A stretch of 5,679 nucleotides of DNA from Deltaproteobacteria bacterium (GTDB lineage: Bacteria; Desulfobacterota; UBA8473): assembly GCA_030623035.1 (NCBI GenBank), contig JAUXFK010000188.1, forward strand, positions 1 through 5,679, given 5' to 3'. Under the pieces are notes generated by a model, which was not told the origin of the DNA, did not search any database, and was given only the letters and a program-made list of their open reading frames with translations. Positions 1 through 5,568 of the stretch are shown piece by piece. The translations under genes were made by a program, and so were the position numbers. How positions within the stretch are numbered: position 1 is the stretch's first letter; every line of letters starts with the position of its first letter.

Positions 1-165
1 GCGCATGAAGCTCAATTAATCAATTACTTGAAGGCAATAAATATTGAAGTTGGCTTATTATTGAATTTTGGCAGGAAACCAGAGTTCAAAAGGTTTGTAT
101 ATTATAATAAAAGAAAAATATTAGTGATGATCAGCGTAGATCGGCGGCTGGGTAGTTACGATTAA
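1..165 (+). CDS. GxxExxY-family protein, C-terminal fragment (5' end outside window)
   Basis: The plus strand is open from base 1 to a TAA at 163-165, giving 54 residues that begin AHEAQLINYLKAINIEVGLL. The pattern AQ-L-NYLK-x(3)-I-x-VGLLLNFG, followed by a K-P-E-F-KR segment, is the characteristic C-terminal end of the small GxxExxY proteins (usually about 120-130 residues). These are related to the PD-(D/E)XK nuclease fold and have no settled biological role. The last residues (ISVDRRLGSYD) do not look like part of the conserved domain and may come from a short inserted repeat. The gene is cut by the window edge, so its start and promoter are not visible. It ends 13 bases from the 3' end of the convergent tRNA gene. 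Family assignment is from remembered consensus, but the match is strong. Confidence 0.75.
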   Translation, partial: AHEAQLINYLKAINIEVGLLLNFGRKPEFKRFVYYNKRKILVMISVDRRLGSYD

Positions 166-178
166 AGATTCTTTAAAA

Positions 179-265
179 TGGTGCCGAAGGCGGGACTCGA
201 ACCCGCACGGGTTTTGCCCACCACCCCCTCAAGATGGCGTGTCTACCAGGTTCCACCACTTCGGC
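179..265 (-). tRNA. leuU: tRNA-Leu, anticodon GAG, with encoded CCA
   Basis: Read on the minus strand, 87 bases fold into a class II tRNA. The acceptor stem is GCCGAAG/CTTCGGC, the D stem GTG/CAC, the anticodon stem CCATC/GGTGG with one G-T pair, and the loop TTGAGGG places anticodon GAG at bases 228-230. A long variable arm (GGG-CAAAA-CCC) is typical of leucine tRNA. The T arm is GCGGG-TTCGAGT-CCCGC, then discriminator A and an encoded CCA (179-181). It should read CUC and CUU codons. It starts 34 bases after the secG stop codon with no obvious promoter between, so it is probably released from a secG-tRNA transcript, as for leuU in Escherichia coli. The gene symbol rests on that shared anticodon and position. 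No strong intrinsic terminator follows. Confidence 0.97.
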
Positions 266-299
266 ATAAGTTGAATAATCTGTCCTATCTAGTGTCTAT

Positions 300-611
300 C
301 TATTTTTCTTCTTCAGAAGTTGGGATTAGTGGAGCATTCTTTTCAACCGGTATAGAATCCTCTTGAATAACCGATGAACTTGGACGTTCAGAAGAAAAGT
401 ATGCCAGAGTAAAAGAGGTCAGCATAAAGATAACAGCGATTACGGCAGTCAGCTTTTCTAAAAAATTACCAGGGCCACTGCTGCCAAAGATAGTCTGACT
501 TGCACCTCCAAAGGCAGCCCCCATCTCCGCACCCTTTCCGGCTTGTAGGAGTACTATCAAGATTATTGAAAAACATGCTACGATATGTACTGTTATAATT
601 AAGTTGAACAT
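300..611 (-). CDS. secG: Preprotein translocase subunit SecG
   Basis: SecG is the small, non-essential membrane subunit of the SecYEG channel that helps SecA drive proteins across the inner membrane. The 103-residue product has the family layout: transmembrane helix 1 (about residues 3-23), the conserved cytosolic-loop signature QAGKGAEMGAAFGG (23-36) followed by FGSSGPGNFLEKLT (42-55), transmembrane helix 2 (about 53-72), and a variable acidic tail. Length is normal for the family. The ATG start is preceded by AGAGGG about 11 bases upstream, a slightly long spacing. A TATAAT box 29 bases before the start suggests an independent promoter. It is followed by tRNA-Leu(GAG), a gene pairing also found in Escherichia coli. 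Confidence 0.95.
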   Translation of the reverse strand: MFNLIITVHIVACFSIILIVLLQAGKGAEMGAAFGGASQTIFGSSGPGNFLEKLTAVIAVIFMLTSFTLAYFSSERPSSSVIQEDSIPVEKNAPLIPTSEEEK

Positions 612-639
612 TGCCCGTTAACCCTCTGCATTTATTATC

Positions 640-645
640 ATTATA
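640..645 (-). promoter_or_regulatory. Candidate -10 box of a secG promoter
   Basis: The minus strand reads TATAAT here, a perfect sigma-70-type -10 element in a very AT-rich stretch. The best -35 candidate at 17-base spacing is GTGGTA (bases 663-668), only three of six consensus matches. Transcription would begin near base 633 and give a leader of about 20 bases that carries the AGAGGG ribosome binding site. Chance TATAAT matches are common in AT-rich DNA, so this is suggestive only, but the 204-base gap after ricT makes a separate promoter reasonable. Confidence 0.4.
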
Positions 646-719
646 TTTAATTGATTGTTTTTTACCACTATTTTAATGAAAAGTAAAGAGATAATTTACA
701 GACAACTCGCCTTTAATAT

Positions 720-756
720 AATTTCAATTACTGTAACAGTTTAGCTTTTTGAAATT
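720..756 (-). repeat. Inverted repeat in the ricT-secG spacer
   Basis: Perfect 8-base arms AATTTCAA (720-727) and TTGAAATT (749-756) flank a 21-base loop, which itself contains CTGT-T-ACAG. The arms are AT-rich and are not followed by a T run on either strand, so this is not a canonical intrinsic terminator. It could be an operator for a dimeric regulator upstream of secG, an RNA processing site, or chance. The rest of the 612-815 spacer shows no coding potential. Confidence 0.3.
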
Positions 757-759
757 TTA

Positions 760-795
760 GTTGCTAAGCGGTGGTCAAATTTTAACCAGTGCAAC
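760..795 (-). other. Potential RNA hairpin downstream of ricT
   Basis: On the minus strand, outer arms GTTGC/GCAAC enclose an inner hairpin TGGTTA-AAATT-TGACCA. The inner stem contains one position that pairs as G-U only in minus-strand RNA and would be a mismatch (C-A) in plus-strand RNA, which fits a structure made by the ricT transcript 21 bases after its stop codon. The sequence after the stem (TAAAATTTCAAAAAG) is not a clear U tract, so it may act as a 3' stabilising stem or a weak terminator rather than a strong one. Confidence 0.3.
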
Positions 796-815
796 TCTTT
801 GAACATCTAAGTGAG

Positions 816-1652
816 TTAAGATTTTTTCTTTTGTTTTTGAGGTAGACCCACTTGCTTAACTTCACTAACCGGCACCTTTACCTCTTTTCCATTCTCCAAT
901 TCCACAGTAACTTTCTGTTCAAATAGATACTGTTCTTTTATCTCTCCTTTTCCCTCAGGAACGATTACCTTCCTGCCACACTTCGGCATATTTTTTTTTA
1001 GATCAATATAGGTATCACGTTCGAAAGTCAAACAACACATTAATCTGCCACAGACACCTGAGATCTTTGCCGGGTTTAAGGCGAGGTTCTGTTCTTTTGC
1101 AATCTTAACAGAAACAGGTTCAAAATCTTTTAAAAAAGTTTTACAACAGAATTCTCTTCCGCAGTTCCCAATACCGCCTATTATCTTTGTTTCATTCCTT
1201 ACACCTATTTGACGCATCTCAATTCTAGTGTGAAACCTATAGGCAAGTCTTTTCACTAACTCACGAAAATCCACCCTTCCCTCAGCAGTAAAATAAAAGA
1301 TGATCTTTGAGCCATCGAAAAGATACTCTACTTTTACGAGTTTCATAGGCAGTTCACATCGTATTATCTCTGCTAAACATATATCATATATCTCTTTTTC
1401 CTTCTCTCGATTCTTTAGCTCTAACTCTATTTCGCTCTTATTGGCCTTTCTTAGTACCTTTTTATGCGGTTTATTTACTGAAGAGATATCTTCTCCATTT
1501 GTATCCCTAACAACTGTAGCTATTCCAACTCCCCTTTCTGTTTCTACAACTACCTGATCGTCGTTTTTAAGATATAAACCAGCGGTGTCGAAACTGTACA
1601 CCCTATCATTATCTCTAAACTTTACGCCAACAATACTTTCGTTTTTTTTCAC
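816..1652 (-). CDS. ricT: PSP1 / RicT-type iron-sulfur regulatory protein
   Basis: The 278-residue product matches the PSP1-domain family typified by Bacillus subtilis RicT (YaaT). There it forms a complex with RicA and RicF that carries [4Fe-4S] clusters and assists RNase Y-dependent mRNA maturation. The N-terminal part (IVGVKFRDNDRVYSFD, residues 7-22) is the usual opening. The cysteine-rich core has CGREFCC (164-170) and CGRLMCC (201-207) plus Cys225, the family's conserved metal-binding set. A basic tail (QKQKKKS) ends the protein. Length is close to RicT. The start is GTG, with GAGAG seven bases upstream; no ATG, GTG or TTG lies in frame between it and the holB stop codon. The tmk-holB-ricT order is conserved with Bacillus. 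No RicA or RicF homologue is in the window, so the exact role here is uncertain. Confidence 0.9.
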   Translation of the reverse strand: MKKNESIVGVKFRDNDRVYSFDTAGLYLKNDDQVVVETERGVGIATVVRDTNGEDISSVNKPHKKVLRKANKSEIELELKNREKEKEIYDICLAEIIRCELPMKLVKVEYLFDGSKIIFYFTAEGRVDFRELVKRLAYRFHTRIEMRQIGVRNETKIIGGIGNCGREFCCKTFLKDFEPVSVKIAKEQNLALNPAKISGVCGRLMCCLTFERDTYIDLKKNMPKCGRKVIVPEGKGEIKEQYLFEQKVTVELENGKEVKVPVSEVKQVGLPQKQKKKS

Positions 1653-1706
1653 TTGTTTTCTCTCACAATAAATTTGTTTTAGGCTCCTCAGATGTTTTTG
1701 TATCTT

Positions 1707-2681
1707 TTATTGACAGAGCTTTAAAAACATCACTTCAAATGTCAGTCTCTTATTAGAATTCATTAAAAGGGCAGATTGTGCATCGTTTATTACCCTTATC
1801 TTCTCCAATAAATCAGAAGTGGTATACCTTGCTTCATGCCGTTTTATCTCTTTTAAAAAATCTTGATTCTTTAATCTGTCTGAAGAGCAATTCTCTTTAA
1901 AGACCACAAGGTCTCTAAACCATACCTTTAAAAGGTCTAAAATACGAATAAGTTCGTCTTTTTCCTTTGACAATTCTTCTGCAAATTCAAATATGCTATC
2001 GATATTATCTGATGAAAGAGCATTCATCTTATTAATAAGCTTATCTCTATACTCAAGGGTTGTCTTTTCTGCTATTTCATAGGCATTTTTCAAACTACCT
2101 CCTGCCAATAAAGCTATTTTTAAGGCCACATCTTCATCTTTCCCTAACTTTTCTTTGATTACCTTTGCGATCACATTGGGAGCCAATGGCTGAAATTTAA
2201 GCCTTTGGCATCTGGAAATAATGGTTGACAAAAGCAGATGAGAACTTGTTGAAATCAATATAAGCATTGTGTCGGGGGGGGGTTCTTCAAGGGTTTTAAG
2301 CAAAGCATTTTTTGCCTCTATTGTTAACTTTTCTGCATCAGGTATTATGCATACCCTTTTTTTCCCCTCATAAGGTTTATACTGTAGAGATCTCTGCAAT
2401 TCTCTAATCTGATCGATTTTGATATGAGCTCCTTCAGGTTTTAAGACAGTAACATCAGGATGGTTTCCATTGTCTATCTTTCTACAGACTCTGCACATAT
2501 CACATGAGTCATCGACCATAGATGAGCAATTCAAAGCCTTCGCCATAGTCAATGCGGTCAGTCTTTTGCCAATACCATCTTCCCCAAGGAAAAGATAAGC
2601 ATGAGGGATTCGATCATTTTCTATGCTCTTCTTTATTATCTTAATCTGTCTTTCCTGTCCATGTATTTCCTTAAACGACAC
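1707..2681 (-). CDS. holB: DNA polymerase III delta-prime subunit
   Basis: Delta-prime is an AAA+ subunit of the clamp loader that places the beta sliding clamp on primed DNA. In the 324-residue product, residues 1-30 (FKEIHGQERQIKIIKKSI then PHAYLF) are the standard opening. The P loop is GEDGIGKR (33-40), with its lysine kept, unlike the degenerate Escherichia coli loop. Zinc-binding cysteines are C52, C60, C63 and C66. A degenerate Walker B, CIIPDAEKLT, lies at 111-120. NALLKTLEEPPP (125-136) and the SRC motif (157-159) follow. The C-terminal collar domain is present, so the gene is full length. The start is GTG and overlaps the tmk stop by 11 bases, implying translational coupling; AGAGGG lies about 10 bases upstream. 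A nine-C tract encodes Pro134-136. Confidence 0.93.
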   Translation of the reverse strand: MSFKEIHGQERQIKIIKKSIENDRIPHAYLFLGEDGIGKRLTALTMAKALNCSSMVDDSCDMCRVCRKIDNGNHPDVTVLKPEGAHIKIDQIRELQRSLQYKPYEGKKRVCIIPDAEKLTIEAKNALLKTLEEPPPDTMLILISTSSHLLLSTIISRCQRLKFQPLAPNVIAKVIKEKLGKDEDVALKIALLAGGSLKNAYEIAEKTTLEYRDKLINKMNALSSDNIDSIFEFAEELSKEKDELIRILDLLKVWFRDLVVFKENCSSDRLKNQDFLKEIKRHEARYTTSDLLEKIRVINDAQSALLMNSNKRLTFEVMFLKLCQ

Positions 2682-3327
2682 TGGCCTTTCCCTCTATGAT
2701 TATCCTGGGGATTAAGAAGTCACATATCTCTTTATGGATTGTGTTTTTGTCTTTTGTCCCGTCTATTACAACAACTCTTTTTTGTTCTTCTCTTGCAATC
2801 TTTAAATATCCTTCTCTAACCTTTCTATGGAAGCTCTTATCCTCTCTTTCAAAACGATCTTCCTTGCATTGATTTGCCTGTGAAGATATTCTTTCCATTG
2901 CCCTCATAAGACCCGTATCTACGGGACAGTCAAGAAGAACAGTAATATCTGAGGTTAAACCCGAGGTGGCGATTTCATTCATTTGTTTTACTAACCGGAT
3001 GTCAAATCCCCTGGCATATACCTGGTAAGCAATACTGGCATCACTAAAACGATCACAAATCACAATTTTACCATCCGCCAGGGCCGGTTTGATAACCTCT
3101 TGGACATGCTGGGCACGGGTAGCCATATAGAGGAATAACTCTGTAAGAGGTCTCATCTTTGCATTTTGAGAAGATAAAAGTATCTTCCTCAACTCTTCTC
3201 CAATCTTTGTGCCCCCAGGTTCTCTGGTAATAATATAAGGAAGCCTCTTTTTACTCAGGAATTCGCCTAAAAAACCAATCTGCGTAGTCTTGCCTGAGCC
3301 TTCTATCCCCTCAAAAGTAATAAACAT
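2671..3327 (-). CDS. tmk: Thymidylate kinase
   Basis: This enzyme phosphorylates dTMP to dTDP with ATP in the cytoplasm, an essential step in dTTP supply. The 218-residue product has P loop GIEGSGKTT (7-15), the dTMP-binding TREPGGT (34-40), DRFSDASIAYQ (92-102; the usual DRY is DRF here) and a LID region from about 142 to 162 with ERIS and EDRFERED. The P loop lacks the extra arginine of the yeast/human type while the LID is arginine-rich, as in Escherichia coli-type (type II) enzymes. Length is normal. The ATG start has GAGGAG 14 bases upstream, lying in the last codons of the mutase small subunit gene; the gap between the two genes is 10 bases. It overlaps holB by 11 bases. Confidence 0.96.
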   Translation of the reverse strand: MFITFEGIEGSGKTTQIGFLGEFLSKKRLPYIITREPGGTKIGEELRKILLSSQNAKMRPLTELFLYMATRAQHVQEVIKPALADGKIVICDRFSDASIAYQVYARGFDIRLVKQMNEIATSGLTSDITVLLDCPVDTGLMRAMERISSQANQCKEDRFEREDKSFHRKVREGYLKIAREEQKRVVVIDGTKDKNTIHKEICDFLIPRIIIEGKASVV

Positions 3328-3337
3328 ATTCTGAATT

Positions 3338-3745
3338 CTATCTCCTCGAACTTACATTTGCCTTCACGCAGTTGACGGCGTCTTCAATCTTTGTCCCTGG
3401 ATGAAAGACTCCCTTGATTCCAATCTCCATAAGCCCGGGTATATCCTCATCGGGTATTATGCCCCCACAAAATACTATTATATCATCTGCTTGTTTTTCC
3501 TTCAATCGTTTGGTTACAAAGGGAAATAAATGGTTATGCGCCCCTGCCAGGCTACTCAGCCCAATAGCATCCACATCTTCTTGAATCGCAGCGTTTACGA
3601 TTTGATCCGGAGTTTGATGAAGTCCAGTATAAATCACCTCAAATCCAGCATCCCGGAGCCCTCTAGCAATTACCTTTGCACCCCTATCATGCCCATCCAG
3701 TCCAGGCTTTGCAATCAATATCCTTACCTTTTCTTCAGATCCCAT
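3338..3745 (-). CDS. Acyl-CoA mutase small subunit, B12-binding domain
   Basis: This is a stand-alone cobalamin-binding (Rossmann-like) domain that partners the large subunit to make a split B12-dependent acyl-CoA mutase. Numbered from the start chosen here (135 residues), RILIAKPGLDGHDRG contains the D-x-H-x-x-G motif (Asp17, His19, Gly22), whose histidine replaces the lower axial ligand of cobalt. The SxL motif (Ser64-Leu66) and the GG pair (94-95) of the nucleotide-tail pocket follow. An upstream ATG at 3758-3760 would add five residues and overlaps the large-subunit TAA, but it has no Shine-Dalgarno sequence. The ATG at 3743-3745 sits directly behind AGGAGG and gives the usual family start. 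Sequence alone does not separate methylmalonyl-CoA (MutB C-terminal/McmA2), isobutyryl-CoA (IcmB) and 2-hydroxyisobutyryl-CoA (HcmB) types; the large subunit favours IcmB-like. Confidence 0.93.
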   Translation of the reverse strand: MGSEEKVRILIAKPGLDGHDRGAKVIARGLRDAGFEVIYTGLHQTPDQIVNAAIQEDVDAIGLSSLAGAHNHLFPFVTKRLKEKQADDIIVFCGGIIPDEDIPGLMEIGIKGVFHPGTKIEDAVNCVKANVSSRR

Positions 3746-3759
3746 ATTTCCTCCTACCA

Positions 3760-5436
3760 TTAAAACATTCCCGGATCATGATACACACCAAAAACATCTC
3801 GAAATACATCACATATCTCCTGCAATGTAGCATACTCTCTAACAGCACCCAGTATATAAGGCATTACATTTTCACTTCCCTCACATGCGCCTCGTATTTT
3901 ATCTAAACAGGCCTCCACTTTAGTACTGTCCCTGTTTTCCTTGACCTCTCCGATTCTCTCTATCTGCCTCTTCTCTATATCATGTGGGATTTTGAGTGTC
4001 TCAATAGGGATATTCTCCTCTTGAGAGTATCTATTTACACCGACGATTGTCTTATCCCCCTTATCGATCTGTTGCTGATAGTGGTATGATGCATTGGCTA
4101 TTTCTTTTTGGGGGTAACCCTTTTCAATCGCCTCAATAATACCCCCCATATCATCTATCTTGTTTATATATGCCATTGCCTCTTCTTCCATTCTGTTCGT
4201 CAAACTCTCCACAAAGTAAGAACCTCCCAGGGGGTCAATCGTATTGATTACCCCTGTCTCTTCTGCAATAATCTGTTGAGTTCTAAGTGCAATGGTTACA
4301 GATTCTTCACTGGGTAATGCCAATACCTCATCCAAAGAATTGGTATGCAGGGATTGAGTCCCTCCCAAAACTGCTGCCAGTGCCTCGAAAGCAGTCCTTA
4401 CCACATTATTGTAGGGTTGTTTTGCAGTTAAAGAACACCCTGCTGTCTGTGTATGAAACCGCATAAGCCAGGAACGGGGGTTCTTGGCCTTGAACCTTTC
4501 CTTCATAACCCTGGCCCAGATTCTTCTGGCAGCTCTGTATTTCGCTATTTCCTCGAAGAAATCTATATGAGCATTGAAGAAGAATGAAAGTCTGGGAGCA
4601 AAGCTGTCCACATCGATCCCCCTCTCGACTGCTGCTTGTACATAACCGATCCCATCTGCCAGAGTAAAGGCCAATTCCTGTACCGCGGTAGATCCCGCTT
4701 CTCTGATGTGGTAACCACTGATACTTATGGTATTCCAGCGCGGTACTTCTTTTGTGCAGTACTCTATCGTATCCACGATCACCCTAACAGAAGGCCTTGG
4801 AGGACACATGAAGGTCTTTTGCGCGATAAATTCTTTCAGCATGTCATTCTGTATGGTTCCTCCGATCCGGCTCTTGTTTACCCCCTGTTTTTCTGCAACA
4901 GCTATATACATGGCAAAAAGGATTGCAGCAGGAGGGTTTATTGTCATCGATGTAGTAACTTTATCGAGAGGGATACCATCGAAGAGTATCTCCATATCTT
5001 TGAGGGTATCTATAGCAACCCCGCATCTTCCAACTTCACCTGCCGCCATAGGAGAGTCTGAATCGTACCCCATAAGTGTAGGCATATGAAACGCAACACT
5101 CAGTCCTGTCTGTCCCTGAGAAAGAAGATAATGGTATCTCTTATTGGTGTCTTCAGCAGACCCAAAACCCGAAAACATGCGCATTGTCCATGTCTTTCCT
5201 CTATACATCGAAGGCTGAACTCCCCGTGTAAACGGATACTCTCCGGGAAAGCCTATATCTCCTTGGAAATCGAACTCTGAAACGTCTTCAGGGGTATAAA
5301 GCCTGTTTATCTCTAAATCAGAGACTGTCGAAAACCTCTCTTTTATTTCAGGGTTTTTCTTGAAAACATTCGCCAGATTCCCTTCCCACTCTTCTTTACC
5401 CTTTTTAACCTCTTTTATACTATCTCCTTTGAACAT
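3760..5436 (-). CDS. B12-dependent acyl-CoA mutase large subunit, isobutyryl-CoA mutase-like
   Basis: This is the catalytic TIM-barrel subunit of the methylmalonyl-CoA mutase superfamily, which moves the CoA thioester carbonyl group by a radical mechanism started from adenosylcobalamin. From the chosen ATG it is 558 residues, standard for the split type (IcmA about 566). Family blocks are YPFTRG, MYRGKTWTMR, GLSVAF, GYDSD, TSMTIN, GTIQND, ISGYHIREAG (catalytic His243), RLSFFF, RFHTQTAG, GGTQSLHTN and DPLGGSYFVE. Numbering runs one below the Propionibacterium enzyme: its carboxylate-binding Tyr89 and Arg207 are Phe88 and Gln206 here, as in isobutyryl-CoA mutase. RMFSGF and His117 (normally Asp) are unusual. 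A GTG 30 bases upstream is open in frame, but the ATG has GGAGG seven bases before it, and the GTG lies upstream of the likely -10 box. The stop codon overlaps the region just before the small-subunit start. Mutase identity is near certain; substrate is inferred. Confidence 0.93.
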   Translation of the reverse strand: MFKGDSIKEVKKGKEEWEGNLANVFKKNPEIKERFSTVSDLEINRLYTPEDVSEFDFQGDIGFPGEYPFTRGVQPSMYRGKTWTMRMFSGFGSAEDTNKRYHYLLSQGQTGLSVAFHMPTLMGYDSDSPMAAGEVGRCGVAIDTLKDMEILFDGIPLDKVTTSMTINPPAAILFAMYIAVAEKQGVNKSRIGGTIQNDMLKEFIAQKTFMCPPRPSVRVIVDTIEYCTKEVPRWNTISISGYHIREAGSTAVQELAFTLADGIGYVQAAVERGIDVDSFAPRLSFFFNAHIDFFEEIAKYRAARRIWARVMKERFKAKNPRSWLMRFHTQTAGCSLTAKQPYNNVVRTAFEALAAVLGGTQSLHTNSLDEVLALPSEESVTIALRTQQIIAEETGVINTIDPLGGSYFVESLTNRMEEEAMAYINKIDDMGGIIEAIEKGYPQKEIANASYHYQQQIDKGDKTIVGVNRYSQEENIPIETLKIPHDIEKRQIERIGEVKENRDSTKVEACLDKIRGACEGSENVMPYILGAVREYATLQEICDVFRDVFGVYHDPGMF

Positions 5437-5443
5437 CCTCTTT

Positions 5444-5448
5444 CCTCC
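5444..5448 (-). promoter_or_regulatory. Ribosome binding site that fixes the mutase large-subunit start
   Basis: GGAGG within GGGGAGGAAAGAGG lies seven bases before the ATG at 5434-5436, an optimal placement. It falls inside the reading frame if the longer GTG start (5464-5466) is used, which argues that the ATG is the true start. Confidence 0.75.
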
Positions 5449-5455
5449 CCTGTCG

Positions 5456-5461
5456 ATTATA
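5456..5461 (-). promoter_or_regulatory. Candidate -10 box of the mutase-tmk-holB-ricT operon
   Basis: The minus strand reads TATAAT, a perfect -10 match, 19 bases before the mutase ATG. The likely transcription start is near base 5449, leaving a very short leader that begins at the Shine-Dalgarno sequence. The -35 is weak: TTTAAA at 5481-5486 is the best match but needs a 19-base spacer, and TAAACT gives 17 bases with three of six matches. A weak -35 beside direct repeats would suit an activator-dependent promoter. This is inference. Confidence 0.4.
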
Positions 5462-5482
5462 TGCACGATTACGTATTAAGTT

Positions 5483-5520
5483 TAAAGTGCCTAAAGTGAG
5501 CTAAAGTGCCTAAAGTTAAG
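5483..5520. repeat. Tandem TAAAGTG direct repeats, two 19-base units
   Basis: TAAAGTG occurs at 5483-5489, 5492-5498 and 5502-5508, and as TAAAGTT at 5511-5517, with spacers CC, AGC and CC. The layout is two 19-base units, 5483-5501 and 5502-5520, differing at the end. The 9-10 base period places each heptamer on roughly the same face of the helix. The array lies directly upstream of, and overlaps, the -35 region of the candidate mutase promoter, so it may be an operator. Similar ACTTTAG-type repeats are also seen as dispersed intergenic elements in bacteria, so an element with no link to this operon is the alternative. Confidence 0.6.
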
Positions 5521-5568
5521 GTAACCACGCCCGCCTTAAGGTCTAGCTTATCTCCTATTTCGACCGAA

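Noticed and set aside
162..176. TTAAAGATTCTTTAA as a terminator for the tRNA transcript
   Set aside because: The palindrome is all AT-rich with a tiny effective stem and no following T run, and it overlaps the stop codon of the GxxExxY gene; too weak to call.
178..366. Plus-strand open frame of 62 codons beginning MVPKAGLEPARV
   Set aside because: It is the antisense of the tRNA-Leu gene and of the end of secG; the opening is the well-known false protein produced by reading a tRNA 3' end backwards.
3530..3906. Plus-strand open frames opposite the mutase subunit junction
   Set aside because: They are shadows of the two mutase genes, with no ribosome binding site and no recognisable motif.
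4636..5089. Two plus-strand open frames of 120-141 codons
   Set aside because: They lie wholly antisense to the conserved mutase large-subunit gene and show no family pattern or good start site.
5515..5540. TTAAGG/CCTTAA inverted repeat as a terminator or attachment site
   Set aside because: Six-base arms with a 12-base loop and no T run; expected by chance at this size.
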